Positions 1 through 11,734 of a stretch of DNA of 64,000 nt are shown piece after piece. Origin of the DNA: Ctena decussata (lineage: Eukaryota > Mollusca > Bivalvia > Lucinida > Lucinidae); NCBI GenBank assembly GCA_963989385.1, contig OZ022503.1, positions 87,021,138-87,085,137 on the forward strand, read 5' to 3'. How positions within the stretch are numbered: the stretch's first letter is position 1; the number at the start of each line of letters is the position of its first letter. The notes under the pieces are model-generated. The model was not told the DNA's origin and did not search any database. It worked only from the letters and a program-made list of their open reading frames with translations. Position numbers and translations under genes: made by a program.

Positions 1-504
1 CAAACATATATTTGGAAGTCTGTCAGTCCAATAAAATATCTAAGAGTAATCAAAATGATATTTTTTCGACATTCTTGACATCTTGCTTTACGTCTTCGCG
101 TTTGGCATATTTAAAATTTGTAAATTTGAGCTTCAACATCGGTAAATTCATTAGTGGGCTCATGTTGAGCAGCAACGATCAGTTCAACGCTTTTTTTCCA
201 AGTCTTTGTTTTTTTTAATGCTCCAAGTTTGAAGCTGGCACTAGGCCTTCTTTGTCTGCAGTTATAAAAGTTTGGTTGGAATGGTTTTCCGTTTGTAATG
301 ATGATCAAGTAGGCTAATGATAAATCTGTAAAGAAGACACAACTTTGATATCTCTTGTATTGATTAAACCCTCATTATTTTACATTATTGCTCTTTCATA
401 ATTTGCTTTCAATGGTTTCATATCTTTTAAAGTTGGATAAGGTTCATACTGGTAATTATCTATATATGTAAAAGTAAGTAGGGACTTTTTTCAGGAACCA
501 AGGG
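1..504. other. No gene recognised
   Basis: AT-rich sequence. I see no exon, repeat family member or RNA gene here. Upstream exons of the RGK GTPase could lie here or further left, but no P-loop motif was found. Confidence 0.4.
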
Positions 505-710
505 CGTACCTGCCTATACATAAATACGCAGGTGTGTAATTGAAATGTTGTCAAACTGACAATTTCAACATGCTCGTGCATATTTGATGATGCTGAAATT
601 TTATAAATTGGGCAATGTTTCAAAAGTAGCTGCAAACAGACGCAGCTACATGAAACATCTTTGGGGCTAAACTTTCCTTCTTGCACTCAAGGGGTACACA
701 ACATAATTGT
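505..710. repeat. Dispersed repeat, copy 1
   Basis: Shares long stretches with 17090-17295 in the same orientation, including the shared string CATATTTGATGATGCTGAAA and a shared end around the word CTTTTTGCACT/CTTCTTGCACT. No coding potential. The family is not recognised. Confidence 0.55.
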
Positions 711-1138
711 GCGTAGCATGTAAATACCTGTAGTTACGCCGCTGGGAACTGACACTATTCAGTCCCAGATCCCACCCAAGTTACCATGCGGGAAAAGACA
801 ACACAAAATTAGTCACCACCAAAGACATCATCAGCGGTAGACAAGTAATAGTCATTTCCCATGTAGGTTGTCAACGGACTAGCCTGAACATCAGAAACGA
901 CGTATCAATAAGCAGACACAGCAACTAACAACACATAAAACAACCAAGAAGAACCAATCAGAAGTGTCGCCTTGGGACGGCCTGCAATGAAATTACTTCG
1001 GGTAACCGATTTGCGGTCGACCAAACTACGCCCTTCGTTCTGCTTTGGTCCTTCAGATATTTATTTGCTTATTACGTTTACAGCAGCCCGTTTGTCAGCC
1101 CGTTCAACTGCGCTTATAATTGTTATATTATAATAAAA

Positions 1139-1275
1139 CAATTGTTGATTTTTGTTTCGGTGAGCATGAAGTGTTATTGAACAGTAAACAATTCATACTG
1201 ACCTCCGCTCCGCGTGGTCAATATGGTTTACTGTTCCATAACACTTCATGGCCACCGCAACAAATGTCAATAATT
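1139..1275. repeat. Foldback hairpin element
   Basis: Two arms of about 53 bp, one at 1139-1192 and its near-complement at 1224-1275, surround a short GC-rich centre (CTCCGCTCCGCG). Both arms contain CATGAAGTGTTAT or its complement. The single strand would fold into a long hairpin. The flanks from 711 and up to 1412 hold nothing else recognised. Confidence 0.65.
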
Positions 1276-1412
1276 GTATAGTATCCTGCAATATACGTCT
1301 CTTCTCATTGGCTAACGTTTGCTTTTACGCTGCTGAAAGCGCTTGCTTTAAATGCAAAGTAGTACACTCTGAAAGGTAAAAGGTGCATCAGAATGGGGAT
1401 AACAGTATTAAA

Positions 1413-1545
1413 AAATTGTAATTTGGGTGGGTAAATCGTCCGTTTTATGGTCGTAAAATGCGTTTTACGGCTCCGCTGACGCGTCGCCATAAAACGAAAT
1501 TTTCGACAATAAAACGGACGATTTACCTCACCAAATGACAATTTT
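1413..1545. repeat. Foldback hairpin element
   Basis: The arms start with AAATTGTAATTTGGGTGGG and end with its near-complement. The inner parts carry TAAATCGTCCGTTTTAT and ATAAAACGGACGATTTA, which are exact complements. The centre is GC-rich (CTCCGCTGACGCGTCG). Nothing recognised lies between here and 2092. Confidence 0.65.
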
Positions 1546-2092
1546 GAGTACAATTATCCCCTAATTCGTGTTCTTTATACTTTCTGAAATCTTATTTTGT
1601 TTCTATTCGATTTCCTCTAAAATAAGAACTTACTCTAAGTAAGAGATATATGCTGAAAACTCCATACCAGTCTATTCGCGTTACCATGAGTGCAACATCG
1701 GAGCTGACTGAGGGAAGTAGCTCGGTCCCGGCTATTCTCTATTTGTCGCGGCAAATATTCGTAGCGAATATATGATATAAATTATGAAAAAGATTATACA
1801 GAGTCAGCACTCAACGTTGATTTTAACTTTGAACTTCATTCCAAGAATGTACAATTAAAAATAGAGCTTACCAACATGTAAAATCGGCTAGGGAGCATTG
1901 TTTTTAAGCAGCATTTAGTAAAAAAAGGAAAAAAAAAAACAGCAACATAAAAAACGCATGATTGGAAAATGAATATACAGTTTTTCTTCTTCATGCTGCA
2001 GAAAGTATGACAGAAATCGTTCGAATGTGGGTTGGATGACTTATCTAAAATTTCACGCCGTTGGTTTTATCTGTTATTTCTGCACAGGACTG

Positions 2093-2288
2093 GTCTGGCC
2101 ACATACTTTCGTTTCTCCTTCCGCTGATTCAAGAAGGGCAGTTGTCAGTTACTGGCGAAAGTATGTGCACTTAGTATTGATTAACCGCTTAGGAGGTCTA
2201 AGCCTGCCCAGGAGGAGTGTGGTTAGGTTAACTGACCGTCCCGACATGACCATATTTGTTTACCGTGGACGTTAAGCATCAAATCAAA
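2093..2288 (+). mobile_element. SINE body, 5'-truncated copy
   Basis: Matches the body and tail of the intact SINE at 49108-49377 but lacks the tRNA-like head. The shared blocks include TCTGGCCACATACTTTCG, CCGCTGATTCAAGAAGGGCA and the end GTGGACGTTAAGCATCAAAT. Loss of the 5' end fits truncated reverse transcription. A short open frame over this copy is not a gene. Confidence 0.75.
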
Positions 2289-2608
2289 AAAAGTCTGCAC
2301 AGGACCATCTCATTATTACATAGAACACTGTTTCAAAATTGTATTAAATAAGTCAACTGATTCTACATTGATATTTCAATGTTGAGTCAGTGTTGACAAA
2401 CAAACGTTTGAATAAGTTCAGTGATTATTCAGCGTTGTTAGACAATGTTCATTCAAGTTTTGTTCCACTCCCTTCATTCTGCTGGATACAAATAAGCAAA
2501 CAAGTGTCCCCTGGCTGACCTTCTTTCCTTTGCTTGTTTTGTTTTGCTTTGCACAAAAAATGCATTTATTTGTAAACTCATATAGTTTTGTTATTTGTGT
2601 TTCTATAG

Positions 2609-2804
2609 GAATACGAAGATAATGAAGAGATCGAGGTGACTGCCGACTCTTATGTCGTCGTCTATTCTATCACAGACAAGAGTTCTTTCGACGCCGCTGT
2701 TCAGATTCTCTACACGCTCCGCCATTGCATGGACTCCGATAGGCCTATAGTCTTAGTGGGTAATAAGGCAGACCTTGTCAGGAAAAGAAAAGTGAAAAAG
2801 GAAG
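2609..2804 (+). CDS. RGK-like GTPase, penultimate exon
   Basis: The acceptor is TTTCTATAG at 2600-2608 and the donor is GAAG/GTAATA at 2804/2805. The 196 bp encode 65 codons plus one base (phase 1). It begins EYEDNEEIEV and holds the G4 NKAD motif. Confidence 0.75.
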
Positions 2805-4958
2805 GTAATAAGAAAAAAAAATATTTTTCATAAGCCTTCGTCAGAAATTCGGCTCTAAAATGCTTAATGTATATTATTTTAGTCTGTTTTTGAGGTTATA
2901 ACTAGCTGGAATCACGTTTCCACATAAGGTGAGGACTAGGTTTGGTTTGTACTAGCAAAGTCGAAAAATATCGGAGTAATACAACTATTTGCTTTTGAGC
3001 AAACTGGTTAAAATTTCAATTTATTTGTATAACATAAGAAGAAAACATTGTATAGGGCATAGGTCGTTTTGAAATTCATTGGTTTTCTACAGGGTTGGTT
3101 GGATAAGAGTTCTGGCTTGGTCTAGAACAAGCTTTCTGGAATTAACCAGCAGTACTAGCTGAAAACCTGGAATCAAGATACTCAGAACATGTTTTATGGA
3201 TGAGCCGTGACACGACAAAACCAACCATGTGATTGTGGCCGAGCGCAGACTCAGATCAGCCTGGACATCCCCCAAATTTGATCAGACTTTTCGTTAAGTG
3301 CTCAAATGGTAGCTAAGGGTCTAAGCTACCTCCATGCGGACAACAAAGACTGATCAGACTGGGCGGATGCCCAGGCTGATCTGAGTCTGTGCTTGGCGCA
3401 CAGCCACATTGTTGGTTTTGTCGTGTCGCGGCTCAGATAGTCATTTCAAGGCTGTAATAAAGATATAATGGAGGACGGATATGCTTGATAAGTTATTTTA
3501 AGATCAATGTCTGCCTTATTTAGCACGAAAGATAGATTGACTTTTTAACCTTCCAACTCTGATATTCCAAAGTACACTCTTGTGTCAAAGAATACAGTTT
3601 TCACACATTTCCTATTTTTCTTTACATCAACTCCTCTTATTTCTAACTACAGGTATCTCAAAATGAATTTTCTTGGACAAGAAAATTTACTTTAAAATAT
3701 CAGTTGTTTGTGATTGACCTCGACTGCGAGATATCGAGAGAGTTAACTGGGATGTATACTCGAAAAAAAAAAAACATTAAGGGGTCAAACACTTACCCTG
3801 CGATTTCTGGAACATTTCGAACATTTGGTCAGATAAATCATTTCTACCTTCCATTTCATTCATTATGCAAGTTTTGTACACATGAAGTTTGAAACTATAG
3901 CCTTTTATCTTGAATAAGTCCAGACTTCAATTCACACTACTCTCAAAATCAAAGTGGTCAGAAGTCCATCTCGCCAATTCATGATTTTTTTTGCAAAATT
4001 GCTCGATAGTCATCAAGTTTTATCTTTTTTAAGGTCAGCAACCTGCACGACCAATTTTAAAACTTATGAAGTTATGCCCGACCAAACTGACACACTATCA
4101 ATTCCCTATTGGAATTCAAACAACTTTCATTTTAGGGGTAGTTTGACTTAAAGCCTGGACTAGGTCAAAACAAAGGCTATAGGTTCAAACTTCATGTGTA
4201 TCAAACTTGCAAAATGAATAAAATGGTAGGTAGAAATGATTTATTTCACCAAATGTTTGAAATTTTCCAGAAATCGCAGGGTAAAAGTTTGGCCCTTTAA
4301 TAAATATTTTTCGGGTACATTTTAAGATACAACAAACATGAAATATTAGTTGCGATAGGAAAATGAATGCAGCTCATATCACCCTTCGATACTCCACAGT
4401 CAGATAGAACACGGTCTGATAGTGCTGTTCGCACTAAATATGTATGGTCCCTGAGAGAACTACTGGTGCAAAATGAAGGCTCTCTAACTAGTTTTAACAG
4501 ACTCTCAAAGCAGTCGTGCAATTATATATTCGTTAAGCAAGTTTTCACATTTTGCAGCTGAAAAACGCAGGTAATGGTTTAAAGACATCCGAATGGTAAT
4601 GCATCAGTTCTTAAAGTTGCAATGAAAATGAAAACTGCTGGAAGATTAATAGAATGTTAGCAGTCATTTCAAACACAATTTCTTACTTCTTTCCTATTAA
4701 CATTTAAGAAAATACTGGCTGACGTTCAAGAATAAGCAGATGGTTTATAAATGACAGCACACCTCATCTATAAACAAAAGAGCCAGAACGGATGTTGGTT
4801 TATTCTTATTTGTTTGAAACTCTCAGAAGTTGAACGTCTAATAGCTTATGAAAGAATATCATAGGGTTGTGTTGTTATTTCAGGTATGCTGTTTAGGATC
4901 TAGAAAATAATAAACCATAAGGTTTGTTCTGACAACACAACACTCAAAACAACAGCAA

Positions 4959-5015
<57 letters not shown>

Positions 5016-5812
5016 GTTTATTTCCCAATTTACCACATAGTGTAACCTCGCATTACCCAGCTGTACTGAATGATTGCTTCCTTGGTGACTAAACTGCTTT
5101 CTTGGCAAGCACTCAGTCAAACTCTAGTCAAAAGTCGCATTCATTGTTATGATGTCTTTCGAATTATGTAAAAGAAACAAAGACACCGGAGAAGCAATTT
5201 AGCATCCTAAAATCAGTAAATATAGCAACTTGCAAAACTACTCCTTTTAAAGTGATAAAAACACGTTTTGTTGTTTTTGTTCCTATCAGCAGGACTATAG
5301 AATACTACTTCTTGCACAGCCGAAAAGTGCTACAAGTTTTAACAAAATTTACGCGTTTGTGATGACGGCAAAACACAAGTCAAAACAAGAAATGAAACGC
5401 GCAGCCATGATGTTTTGTTCACTTACCCAGAAAGTAACTGTCGCAGTGCAGTTAAGCCACGAGGTTACAAGATGTGTTTCCTAAACGCTTGGGACCGTAT
5501 TGCGATACATTGTTTCGGGTTTCTTTTGCTGGTCTCATTTCAGATCTTATTGTTACATCATTTTCAGAGGTACAGTCCATTTCAAAAACTTACGATTGCC
5601 TTCATTACGAGACATCAGCAGCGCTTAACCACCATGTGGACGAATTGTTGGTCGCCATTTTGAAACAGATACGTCATAAGTTAGCCCCGGATGTGTACCC
5701 TTTGGCACCAGAACAAGAAACTGTAGTGAAGAAAGTTAGTAAGGGGCCGATGGACTTCTTTGCCCGATTATTTCGAAAGTTGTCAGGGAAAGGGGGCACA
5801 GACAGGAAATAG
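2609..5812 (+). CDS. RGK-family (Rad/Gem/Rem-like) small GTPase, last two exons (partial gene)
   Basis: Two exons, 2609-2804 and 5568-5812, join in phase across a 2,763-bp GT/AG intron and give 146 residues of a Ras-superfamily GTPase ending in TAG. The G4 motif NKAD (preceded by IVLVG) is in the first exon and the G5 motif ETSA in the second. The surrounding wording, YVVVYSITDKSSF and NKADLVRKRKV then C-x4-ETSAALNHHV, is closest to Rad/Gem/Rem/Rem2, which bind calmodulin and inhibit voltage-gated calcium channel beta subunits at the membrane. Known RGK proteins lack a CaaX box and use a basic C-terminal tail; here the tail is basic (FFARLFRKLSGKGGTDRK) but lacks the family's usual cysteine near the end. 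G1-G3 exons are not seen. ATTAAA at 5899-5904 could be the poly(A) signal. Family assignment is good; a more distant Ras-like protein remains possible. Confidence 0.75.
3201..3435. mobile_element. Palindromic foldback element (GCCGCGACACGA family), copy 1
   Basis: Starts TGAGCCGTGACACGACAAAA and ends with the complement (TTTTGTCGTGTCGCGGCTCA). Inside are two palindromic arms around GATCAGCCTGG and CAGGCTGATC. It lies within the intron of the RGK-like gene. Confidence 0.8.
3749..4324. repeat. Foldback element with ~180-bp arms
   Basis: The left arm (about 3749-3935) and right arm (about 4140-4324) are inverted copies; for example CCCTGCGATTTCTGGAA pairs with TTCCAGAAATCGCAGGG. About 200 bp of unrelated sequence separates them. 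It sits in the intron of the RGK-like gene. Confidence 0.7.
4962..5013. repeat. (CT)n microsatellite
   Basis: About 26 uninterrupted CT units in the intron of the RGK-like gene. Confidence 0.95.
5568..5812 (+). CDS. RGK-like GTPase, last exon
   Basis: The acceptor is CATTTTCAG at 5559-5567. The split Glu codon (G+AG) restores the frame to a TAG stop at 5810-5812. It holds the G5 motif ETSA and a basic tail. An upstream AG at 5542-5543 (CATTTCAG) is another possible acceptor but would insert extra residues that do not fit the family. Confidence 0.75.
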
Positions 5813-6544
5813 AAATACTTGTTCTTTGCCAGACAAAGAAACTCAGAAGCAACTTTGTTGTTGTTTAAAAGTGGCGAATCACTTTTACATTTATTGACAT
5901 TAAAGACTTCATAGAAAGCTCAGTATTTATTTTGTGTCAGTTATTTTTTTTTCATCCATCTACATTGTACTGTAAACATGATACGTTGGGAACTAAAATC
6001 TGTTATAGGGGTATGGGCACACCTTATGAAGTTTTCCGCCCTTTATTTAAAAAGGACACAACTTTTACGACTCCCTGTTTGCTTCCCTGGTCTAAACGGT
6101 GGTTCCAAAATGGTGTACTCTTAAAGGGAATACATTGTTCCTAGAGGAGGAATGCCTTGTTTTAATATTTGACTCCCATTGAGAAGCTGCTCACAAAAAG
6201 TAAGGAAGACATTTAATTCAGCAAAATTAAGAAACACAAATAGATGAATGTTTAAGTGCTATAATTCATGAAACAAATATTCATAGAGATCTTCAGTATG
6301 AATATTGACACGTTTAAGCTTGTCTTGTGATCTACAGTAAATTGGAAGTAGACAAAGGGTCGAAATATAAATTTCGCACGAATCAGGCAGAGCAATGACT
6401 TACCATTTTTATACAAACTCTATTAAGACGGACGCCTAATGCTTCAGTTAACAAGATACAGCTACTTTTTTCAAGCTGTTTTATTCCAAGACGAAACAGC
6501 AGACGTAAATGATAAAACTGTGTAATGTATTGTCCCACTGATGT
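5813..6544 (+). other. 3' UTR of RGK-like gene, then unannotated sequence
   Basis: ATTAAA at 5899-5904 is the first candidate poly(A) signal. Beyond it I see no exon or clear repeat. Confidence 0.35.
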
Positions 6545-6700
6545 TGACATATGCATGGCCCCTACACCTTAAAAAATGTAATAAAACCTATCAAAGTGGG
6601 TGTTCCCAGTTTGAAACATTATGAAGAATTTTAATAATCACAGAACGTGAGGATCTAAAAGATTTTTTTTTTCGCCAATGCGAAATTGAGGTCTAGCCCC
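6545..6700. repeat. Dispersed repeat, inverted relative to 48595-48700
   Basis: Shares with 48595-48700, in the opposite orientation, the words CGCCAATGCGAAATTGAGGT and AATAAAACCTA in the same order and spacing. Non-coding and unclassified. Nothing recognised between here and 7209. Confidence 0.5.
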
Positions 6701-7209
6701 ATCCTCCTTTATTTGTTGCTATGGGCCAAGTGACCTGTTGTAACTGTCTCTGTTTTAGCTGAATATTATCACTTGAATAGTGCTGTATCAATATACAATA
6801 ATATTCCTACAGAGTCTTGATTATTAATTCTTTTATCCGCTTCTATCTCAAAATATCCCTTACTTTTTGTAAGCAGTATACTTGCAAAGACATCATTCAT
6901 GAATCTCGTGATCATTTGGCGACAGTTTTTTATTCCAGCATCTTTTCATTTGAAATTGATCGCAAAACAATGTGACTGGGTACACCTTCAAGGCAAGAAT
7001 CTACACCATTTTCATGTATGGATGTCAGCTCGGAATAGAGCTAATATGTTTCCTAAGGAACAAGAGTATATCCTTTAAGTAGAGTCCATTTTGAAAGTGC
7101 AACGCCGTCCAAATAAGCAAACATGGAGCATCAACGTTGTTTTTCCTTGTTAAAATGGCGGATAATACATAGAGGTGTACCCATACACCTTAAAACGTTT
7201 ACTCACAAA

Positions 7210-7432
7210 TGAGCCGCGACACTAGAAAACAAAGTGGCATGTGCGTCCAGCGAACACTCAGATCAGATTGAGCATCATCCCAAGCTGATTAGTGTCTTCG
7301 GTAGCTTAGACCACTATCCACTATATTAAGTGCACAGCGAAGGCTCTGATCAGACTGGGCAAATGCCTAGGCTGATCTAAGTCTTCGCTGGGCGCTCTTG
7401 ACACTTTGTTGGTCTTTGTCGTGTCGCAGCTC
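7210..7432. mobile_element. Palindromic foldback element (GCCGCGACACGA family), copy 2
   Basis: Starts TGAGCCGCGACACTAGAAAA and ends GTCGTGTCGCAGCTC. The internal CAGACTGGGC and CAGGCTGATCT words are typical of the family. Some internal length is lost. Confidence 0.8.
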
Positions 7433-7566
7433 CAATAATTTTTTTTTTAAATTAAAGTTAGTATCTAAGTATATCATAATGAAGAGAAACTCGCACTACC
7501 TGGTGATTTGCTGGACGAATCTAATGTATAATTTAGCTTCTGAGAAAACCTGGCTTCAGATATATA

Positions 7567-7770
7567 GGGTAGAGTCGGGTAACTTCGGACAGCGGGTAAA
7601 TTCGGACATACCATTGCAAACAGTGAAAACCCCGATGAGACGGCTCATAATGAGCCGTCTCATCAGGATTTTCACTGTTTGTCCAGTTATTTTTGTTTTA
7701 ATTCCAAACAACTGACATATGAAGGAAACAATGTCCCTGTCCGAATTTACCTGCAGTCCGACTTTGCCCG
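7567..7770. mobile_element. TA-type MITE, copy 1
   Basis: Ends in GTCGGGTAACTTCGGACAGC and a degraded inverted version. At 7636-7660 it carries an almost perfect palindrome (GAGACGGCTCATAATGAGCC and onward). Related to 8807-8892 and 30238-30450. Its right end is worn. It has no coding capacity. Confidence 0.65.
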
Positions 7771-8806
7771 CCTAGTCTCCCTTGTCAGAGCATTCGCATT
7801 TCACATTTTATAGTGAGTTAGGCGACCTTTGCTTACTCTGCGCAGCACTGTCTAATATATACCGTAAAACTGATATTCTTACGGCATAGGGCATTTAAGT
7901 ACATACGTACTAGAAACTGCATGATTTCGTGAAATTTTTCATTCATCGGGATCATGTACTTATGGCCCCTACACCTTAAATTAATTTCATGCATCAATAT
8001 TTTTGGGGGTTTCAAAGGTGTTCCTCCCCATGAAGTTCTGCAGTACAGTAAGGTAAACGTTTGCAGAAGCCTACAAATATTTTATTTCTTTTCTCATTTA
8101 AGATTACATTATTTTAATGACGGATGTTGTAAAATGGTACTATGTACTTCGTAAAAAATAAAAATCAGAAAAACTGTTTAAATCCTATATTTTGAACCTT
8201 TTTGGTGAGTGGAGTTGGCGATAAAGTAATCTTTCTTAACTCTAACACGCAGCCTGGTTTGATCTGTCCCCTATATTATGTCTTATGGTAGATGCGGACT
8301 GGAAACCATCTTCCCTGCTTCTTTATTACATTGCTAACATGCCAAATCCCTTCAAGGTATATAGGAAACTTAGTTTTTCTTATGTTATACCTGCGCAACG
8401 GTACTTACTTGCAAATTGCAATGCCTGTAAATTGTCTTACCCGAGTTCAATTTGCCTCCCGGTCTATGAAGAAAAAAGCTGGGTGAGTATCTGAAACTCG
8501 ACGTTTGGACAACGCTGACCCAACGTTAAGACAATGTCCATGACATCGTTGGGTAGATGTTGCACCGCTTGTTCACTGTGAAGGATGTCGCCGTAACCAT
8601 TGGGGATGTAATAGAAAATACAAAAGTAAGCCAAGTATGATTGCCTGACCTTGGTATCTTGCACGTCATTGGCCAGGCTAGACCCGACTGCGCAGATTAC
8701 AAGTCACCACTACAAGTCACCACGTAAAATACCCCGCTAGCCGTTATCTGAAACCAACACCAGATACTTTTTTTTATCTTATTTATTTATTAATTTTTAA
8801 TTTCCT
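7771..8806. other. No gene recognised
   Basis: Only scattered CAACGTT-type words (8510-8560) and short A/T runs. No exon is supported. Confidence 0.4.
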
Positions 8807-8892
8807 AATGAGCTGCCTCATCTGGATTTTTTACTGTTTGCAATGGTATGTCCGAATTTACCTACTGTCCGAAGTTACCCGACTCTACTCTT
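8807..8892. mobile_element. TA-type MITE, right half only
   Basis: Matches the right half of 30238-30450: ACTGTTTGCAATGGTATGTC, then CGAATTTACC and GAAGTTACCCGACTCTAC. The left half is missing. Confidence 0.6.
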
Positions 8893-9113
8893 ATGCTTAA
8901 TATGTGCTTAAAAAGTACCTCAGGCAAACCTCGAATCGGTCTGTCATCATTTTAAAGCTTTGTAAGTTCAATCAGCACCCGTTTTGCGTGTAGCGGCTTC
9001 GCATTTCAAAGGGAGATAAAAAATTTAGTCTATTTTGACAGTAACTCTCAGAGATAGTCAGTATATAACCGTATTCCACACAATCTAATAGGCCCAAACA
9101 TTAAATGTATGCA

Positions 9114-9370
9114 GTCGAACAATGAATGCCCGCGGGGTTGGTCCAGCTGTAGGCTTCGTCAGTCTAATACTGCCGGGGCGTCTACTAACCTACTACTTTA
9201 GGTGATAGTAGGGCAAGGTCATACTGTGCTTGCAGTAGGTGGGGGTGGAGGCAGTTAGCTTTTTTCTCCCCCTATCCTCTCTCTTTTCTCCCTCTCTCTG
9301 GGAGACGGCCCCATGTAGCCTGAAATACTGTCTCAAAGAGCCGTTTAACCCAAAACAACCAACCAATCAG
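9114..9370 (+). mobile_element. Possible SINE-like retroposon with CAAC-rich tail
   Basis: The block ends GTTTAACCCAAAACAACCAA then CCAATCA, a short-tandem tail like that of the SINE at 49108. It is rich in CTCTCT/CCTC words in the middle. No clear A or B box was found and the 5' limit is uncertain, so this is a tentative call. Confidence 0.35.
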
Positions 9371-9538
9371 CCTAATAACGTATTTTTTTTTTTTTCATGC
9401 AACGTGACGGTGAATGGGTACTCTTTCAGGGGACGCAACTCTGCTATCTCAGTAGGGATCAACTCTAAGCGGTAGGAATTTGCTCCTTCATGAGCATGTT
9501 CTTCCGTTAAAAGTAAAGCCCATTTAAGAGTGTCCAGG

Positions 9539-9779
9539 GCCCAGTAGTTCAAAGCATCATTAGCCTAACCAGCTCGTTAAGAGGTCAACTTATTAAGTGT
9601 TTTATAACCAAATCCACTGATATTTTTGTTGAAAACAATGTGAAAAACTTTTGCAATGCAAAAGCTTTTCAATTTCTTTTCAACAAAAAATGGTGGCGTA
9701 TTTGAGATACATGGATATTAACGTTTGCAATTTTAACGAAATGTATACTAACGATGTCGTTACTTTTGAACAACCGGGC
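9539..9779. mobile_element. Harbinger-like MITE, copy 1
   Basis: The ends GCCCAGTAGTTCAAAGC and GAACAACCGGGC are imperfect inverted repeats, flanked on both sides by CCAGG (9534-9538 and 9780-9784). Inside is a second palindrome around TTTTGCAATGCAAAAGC. Homologous to 23210-23449. Non-coding; the CWG core of the duplication suggests PIF/Harbinger. Confidence 0.65.
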
Positions 9780-9897
9780 CCAGGACAACTAAGATGATGT
9801 TACAAGGTTTTTTCCTGTATGTAGAATGGTACCCATACAATCCAAATGGCGGCGGATACTTTTGCCACTCTTGGAACCTCAGCTGTAGGGAATTACA

Positions 9898-9910
9898 TGA
9901 GCTGCGACAC

Positions 9911-9954
<44 letters not shown>

Positions 9955-10166
9955 CAAAGTGGCATGTTCGCCATGCGAAGACTCAGATCAGCCTGGATAT
10001 CCACCGCGTCTTATCGGAATCTTCGCTTTGCGTTTAAAAGGTGGCTAAGGTTTCGAGCTAGCTCAATGCGGACAGCGAAGGGTCTGATCAGACTGGGCGG
10101 ATGCCCAGGCTGAAATGAGTCTGCGCTGGGCACACAACTACTTTGTTGCCTTCGTGCCGAGGCTCA
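9898..10166. mobile_element. Palindromic foldback element (GCCGCGACACGA family), copy 3, with AC microsatellite
   Basis: Starts TGAGCTGCGACACGAAAAC and ends GGCTCA. An (AC)n run of about 40 bp at 9914-9953 sits exactly where other copies read AACCAACAAAGTGG, so the microsatellite grew inside the terminal repeat. Confidence 0.8.
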
Positions 10167-10912
10167 CATGTTACAAGGCTAGTCTCTGTAGTCTGGTCAG
10201 AATCTAAGGTTTTTACTTGAACTGTAACGCATGACTAACGGATGTTTTCTGCAAACAGAGTGGACTCGTGTTAGACTGCGGAGATATATATATGAAAGAT
10301 GATTGGTGCTGTCAGTCCGTAAACTCGTAGAATTCGGACTTAGTAGCGATTTTGGTAAGAGTATGAGCAATGGGCCATATACGATGTTCGAGTTTGTAGT
10401 TGTCAGATTCTGGGAGCTGGCAGTGTTCATCTGCAAGAATTGCGAGAATCGGGAAACGCTTAGGAGCTTATGGTTTCAAAGAAGAAATTTGGCTATGCTT
10501 TTGCATTTCACCTGGGATGGTACCCGAGATGCATGTAAAGACATACAGGGTTGATGCCCAAAGTTTCGCTTCGCGCTACGAGCCAGGCATACCTCTGTTT
10601 CCGTTCCGTTACCGTAATGACGCTAGGTTTCAGACATGAGGGGTAAGGACAAACAGTGTAGGTCAAGACCAAACTGCTACAGGTGCATCAGTAGGATCAA
10701 GGTCCGCACTGGCCAGCACTTTGTGAGACAGCTAACCAATTAAAGTGTATGGGTACACCACCATGTTTTTCAGCATTTTTTTGCAAAGGGAGACAACTTC
10801 TGTAACTTCCTGGGCAAAGCTGTTCAAAGCATCGTTAGCTTCGGGAAGTCGTTAGGCAATGATTTGTTAAGTCTTCTAGTAGACATAAACTCAAGTGCAC
10901 TAATATAATAAA
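10167..10912. other. No gene recognised; possible MITE scrap
   Basis: At 10808-10860 the text CTGTTCAAAGCATCGTTAGC resembles one end of the Harbinger-like MITE. The rest has no supported feature. Confidence 0.35.
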
Positions 10913-11154
10913 TGAGCCGCGACACGAGAAAACCAACAAAATGGTTTTGTCCCCAGCGCAGACTCAGATCAGCCTGAGCATCCGTTCAGTCCGATCAGAC
11001 TCTTTGCTAAACGCTTAAAGGGTAGCTAACTGTCTAAGCTTCCTCAATGCGGACAGCGAAGACTCAGGCTGATCAGACATGACGGATGCCCAGGCTGATC
11101 TGAGTCTGCGCTGGGTGCACAACCTCTTTGTTTGTTTTCTCGTGTCGCGGCTCA
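10913..11154. mobile_element. Palindromic foldback element (GCCGCGACACGA family), copy 4
   Basis: One of the best preserved full-length copies. It starts TGAGCCGCGACACGAGAAAA and ends TTTTCTCGTGTCGCGGCTCA, an exact inverted pair of 20 bp. Confidence 0.85.
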
Positions 11155-11394
11155 TATATTGCTGAAAAAATGAGATAAGCTCTGATTTTTATTACAATAC
11201 GTATGAAAACTAACGTCTCGTAAGCTAAAGACTCCGTTAAGTTTGAAAAACAGGGCCCTGTTTGCATACCTGTACAACAACATCGATTCAGAAAGGTGTA
11301 CTCTTCAGGAGAAAAAAATCTTTCCTTTAAAAGAGGCAACCCTACTGAGAAGGGATATAAAATGAAAATGACAGAGTTGCTTTCCCGGTACGTA

Positions 11395-11714
11395 CACTGT
11401 AAAAAATTTCCGTAGATTTTACGGTAGAATAACGAAACCAGCTGCCAGTCCTTTTCCCGTTATTTCTACGGGCGCCTGTAAAACTTGCAGGAACCATCAT
11501 GCACAGTAGGATAGATTATATTAGGTGTTGTTTTAGTCATATAGCCCTTCAACACTATAAAGTTATTTTCGAGTGCGGCCAGTTAACAAAACACTACCAT
11601 ATCATGATTTCCGAAAATATCTTACAGGCAAACGCCCGAAAAACAATGGGGAATAGACTGATTAGCTGGTTGCCATTTATTCTACCGTAAAATCCACGGA
11701 TTTTTTTTACAGTG
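11395..11714. mobile_element. CACTG-ended MITE (CMC/EnSpm-like), copy 1
   Basis: Starts CACTGTAAAAAATTTCCGTAG and ends TTTTTTTTACAGTG. The 2-bp duplication TA is at 11393-11394 and 11715-11716. Subterminal words ATTTTACGGTA and TACCGTAAAAT are inverted. 320 bp, non-coding. The termini and short duplication suggest the CMC (CACTA/Mirage/Chapaev) group. Confidence 0.75.
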
Positions 11715-11734
11715 TATATCCATTCACTTTAAAA

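Noticed and set aside
5474..5567. In-frame upstream start for the second RGK exon
   Set aside because: This open frame extends into the intron; the family alignment and splice phase place the exon start at 5568.
9760..10048. Open frames with Val-Cys or Thr-His repeats
   Set aside because: Translation of the (AC)n microsatellite inside a foldback element.
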